This document shows positions 62,541 to 64,000 of a stretch of DNA of 64,000 nucleotides, piece by piece (positions within the stretch are counted from its first letter, which is position 1; the number at the start of each line of letters is the position of its first letter). The stretch is from Bacillus sp. S/N-304-OC-R1 (lineage in GTDB: Bacteria > Bacillota > Bacilli > Bacillales > Cytobacillaceae), in contig NZ_JACWFE010000024.1 in the NCBI RefSeq assembly GCF_019749375.1, positions 248,001 through 312,000 of the forward strand, read 5' to 3'. The position numbers were made by a program, and so were the translations under genes. The notes beneath the pieces were generated by a model, which saw only the letters and a list, made by a program, of their open reading frames with translations, was not told the origin of the DNA and did not search any database.

Positions 62541-63728
62541 TTATTTGAACATTCCTGGCTGAATTCCAAAATAACCCATGGCCAGCAGCCAAATCGAAAT
62601 AAATATACTAAGGATAAGAATAGCTAGAATAAATAACACTCCAATCGCCATTTTTCTAGCTGTGAAGTAAAATGGACTTTCACTGTATTTTTTACCAAGT
62701 GGGGTCGATGTAATAATCCGCTCCCAAACAAGTGACAGCCATGAATACGTCATAATAAGAAATCCTGAAAAAATGAGGGCTTTCATCCAAATTGGAGGAA
62801 TAATAATAATGGCGGCAGTTGTAACAGAAATGATCTGAACATACCCTTTAACATAAGTGAAATTCCGAATAAAAATCTTTATAAATAGCTCAATAATTCC
62901 GTTAACCTTTGACCGCTTATTAAAAATCCGCTTAGATTCTCTAAAAAATAGTGATTTTCTTCTCTTTGAAACAACTGGCATTTCAATTTCATAGGAAAAG
63001 GAAAAGATTAAGTTAATATTCTTCATTTTATCTTCATTGCCAATTGATATATCCTCATCAATGGTTGAAATTTTCTTAAACATGCTTAAGCTTCGAAATA
63101 TTGTTGAAGTCAAAATAAAACCGCTGTAAACGTAGATTGCTGCAAATGAGCCATTTTCCCAAAGATAGAATATTAGCCGGATTCCCCATCCTAATAATAC
63201 AAATCCTAATAATCCTGCCGTTATCTTCTTAAGTTTAGATTCAATTTTCCTCAAGAAATACTTTATTAGCATAATCGCTGGATTCATGGAAAGAAAACAG
63301 ATGAACACTGTCAGGATTTCCTGCCAATCCAGCAGATAATAATTTCGCAAAAATGGAAGAAAGATTAGAATCGCTACTGCCATTTGCAATGTTTGAAAAG
63401 CAACCGAGTAAGCATAGCCCCAATTCTTCATTCCGATAAAAATTCGCTTGTATTTGATGAGAAAGACTTTGTCCCCCTCCTGAACAAAAGTACGTATATT
63501 CCCACTCCAAGCAAGGGCATAAAGAAAATAGAATAACAAAATTAGCGGTATATTGTTAATCCACTCTGGAATCTTCAGCCACCAAGACCGGTAAATCATA
63601 AGAAAGAATACAGTTGCCGGAATAAAAAGATATAGAATAATCGTCCAATCTGCGATTGATCGAATAACTCTGTATTGGTACTTCCATCCTCTTACTAATC
63701 GACCCAAAAAAATGTGCCAGCTACTCAT
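62541..63728 (-). CDS. ythQ: EcsB-family ABC transporter permease (YthQ)
   Basis: Membrane component of an EcsAB-like ABC transporter; B. subtilis EcsB affects secretion and competence, but the transported substrate of YthQ is unknown. The 395 residues have about eight hydrophobic segments (for example TIILYLFIPATVFFLMIYRS, near residues 30-49). ATG 63728 (MSSWHIFLG) is chosen because GGAAGGTC precedes it and it overlaps the ythP stop by only 8 bp; a longer frame starts at 63746. Forms a two-gene unit with ythP. Confidence 0.88.
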   Translation of the reverse strand: MSSWHIFLGRLVRGWKYQYRVIRSIADWTIILYLFIPATVFFLMIYRSWWLKIPEWINNIPLILLFYFLYALAWSGNIRTFVQEGDKVFLIKYKRIFIGMKNWGYAYSVAFQTLQMAVAILIFLPFLRNYYLLDWQEILTVFICFLSMNPAIMLIKYFLRKIESKLKKITAGLLGFVLLGWGIRLIFYLWENGSFAAIYVYSGFILTSTIFRSLSMFKKISTIDEDISIGNEDKMKNINLIFSFSYEIEMPVVSKRRKSLFFRESKRIFNKRSKVNGIIELFIKIFIRNFTYVKGYVQIISVTTAAIIIIPPIWMKALIFSGFLIMTYSWLSLVWERIITSTPLGKKYSESPFYFTARKMAIGVLFILAILILSIFISIWLLAMGYFGIQPGMFK

Positions 63729-64000
63729 TGGCTTGACCTTCCGCAATCAAATGAAAACAATCGTATAAAGACCCATTTTCAAGATGACATTGATTTCTTA
63801 TTTCATCCAACGTTCCAGCAGCCCGAATCTCTCCATTATGAATAATTAAAAACCGATCACAAACCTTTTCTGCAGTATCCAATACATGGGTGGACATAAG
63901 AATGCCCGCTCCCCGCTTTCGTTCCTGTTCGATCGATTCAAGAAATAGCTTCATAGCATTTGGATCCAAGCCAATAAATGGTTCATCAATAATATACACA
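63721..64000 (-). CDS. ythP: ABC transporter ATP-binding protein (YthP), C-terminal part
   Basis: ATPase partner of the YthQ permease. About 93 residues are present; the N-terminal part lies beyond the right edge of the window. The Walker B and D-loop VYIIDEPFIGLDPNAMKLF and the switch histidine in ILMSTHVLDTAE are visible. The stop overlaps the ythQ start by 8 bp, so the two are translated together. Confidence 0.9.
   Translation of the reverse strand, partial: VYIIDEPFIGLDPNAMKLFLESIEQERKRGAGILMSTHVLDTAEKVCDRFLIIHNGEIRAAGTLDEIRNQCHLENGSLYDCFHLIAEGQANE

Overview
This window is a low-GC Firmicutes chromosome segment, most likely from a Bacillus-related member of the Bacillaceae (for example the Cytobacillus, Mesobacillus or Neobacillus group). 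The evidence is the near-continuous gene order of the Bacillus subtilis yt- region (ytcJ, ytcI, ssp, thiI, nifZ-type desulfurase, braB, ezrA, hisJ, refZ, ytsP, dgcP, rpsD, tyrS, acsA, acuABC, motPS, ccpA, aroA, ytxJHG, murC, sftA, ytpQ, ytpP, ytoP, ytzB, ytnP, trmB, ytzH, ytmP, ytlRQP, dat, pepV, ythQP), an alpha/beta-type spore protein with a sigma-G-like promoter, T-box control of tyrS and bacillithiol-type redox genes. No tRNA, rRNA, CRISPR array or insertion sequence was seen. Species assignment is inference.

Layout. 1-6480, mostly minus strand: start of rarD, a YtcJ-type amidohydrolase, an acyl-CoA synthetase, a spore DNA-binding protein, and the thiI/cysteine desulfurase pair. 7095-12553: brnQ behind a CodY-like box, ezrA, hisJ, refZ and an fRMsr-type GAF protein. 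12596-16489: a methionine gamma-lyase gene with a perfect cre site just ahead of its start region, the diguanylate cyclase dgcP, and an unknown membrane-anchored protein. 16585-17470: rpsD with promoter, S4-leader region and terminator.

17556-21958 is the most interesting part. In B. subtilis rpsD and tyrS are neighbours; here an accessory block lies between them. It holds (a) a PlcR-like HTH/TPR regulator followed 24 bp later by a 63-residue exported peptide precursor carrying two copies of the decapeptide ADLPSIHSIE, a probable new PlcR/PapR-type quorum-sensing pair, and (b) a c-di-GMP-I (GEMM) riboswitch with a terminator in front of a small unknown protein, a divergent EAL protein and a chemoreceptor. 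With DgcP upstream, the window contains synthesis, sensing and possible turnover of c-di-GMP.

22039-42116: tyrS with a T-box leader, a class A penicillin-binding protein, the acsA/acuABC acetyl-CoA synthetase control locus, motPS with a sigma-D promoter inside the 3' end of ccpA, ccpA, aroA (chorismate mutase/DAHP synthase), a long FtsA-like ATPase with a C-terminal tail of probable beta-grasp repeats, the ytxGHJ stress operon with a sigma-B-like promoter, ampS downstream of a perfect 13-bp inverted repeat, and murC. Two copies of a dispersed intergenic repeat sit at 23359-23483 (tyrS leader) and 29642-29750 (acuA-acuB gap).

42390-64000: pncB, the DNA translocase sftA, ytpQ, ytpP, a second chemoreceptor, a lipoprotein, an NTPase of the DUF84 family, peptidase ytoP, ytzB, lactonase ytnP, trmB, ytzH, ytmP, ytlRQP, a Lon-like PDZ protease, dat, pepV and an EcsAB-type ABC transporter cut by the window end. 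Themes are central carbon control (CcpA, AcsA/Acu, MegL), motility and c-di-GMP, cell division and wall synthesis, tRNA modification and peptide turnover.
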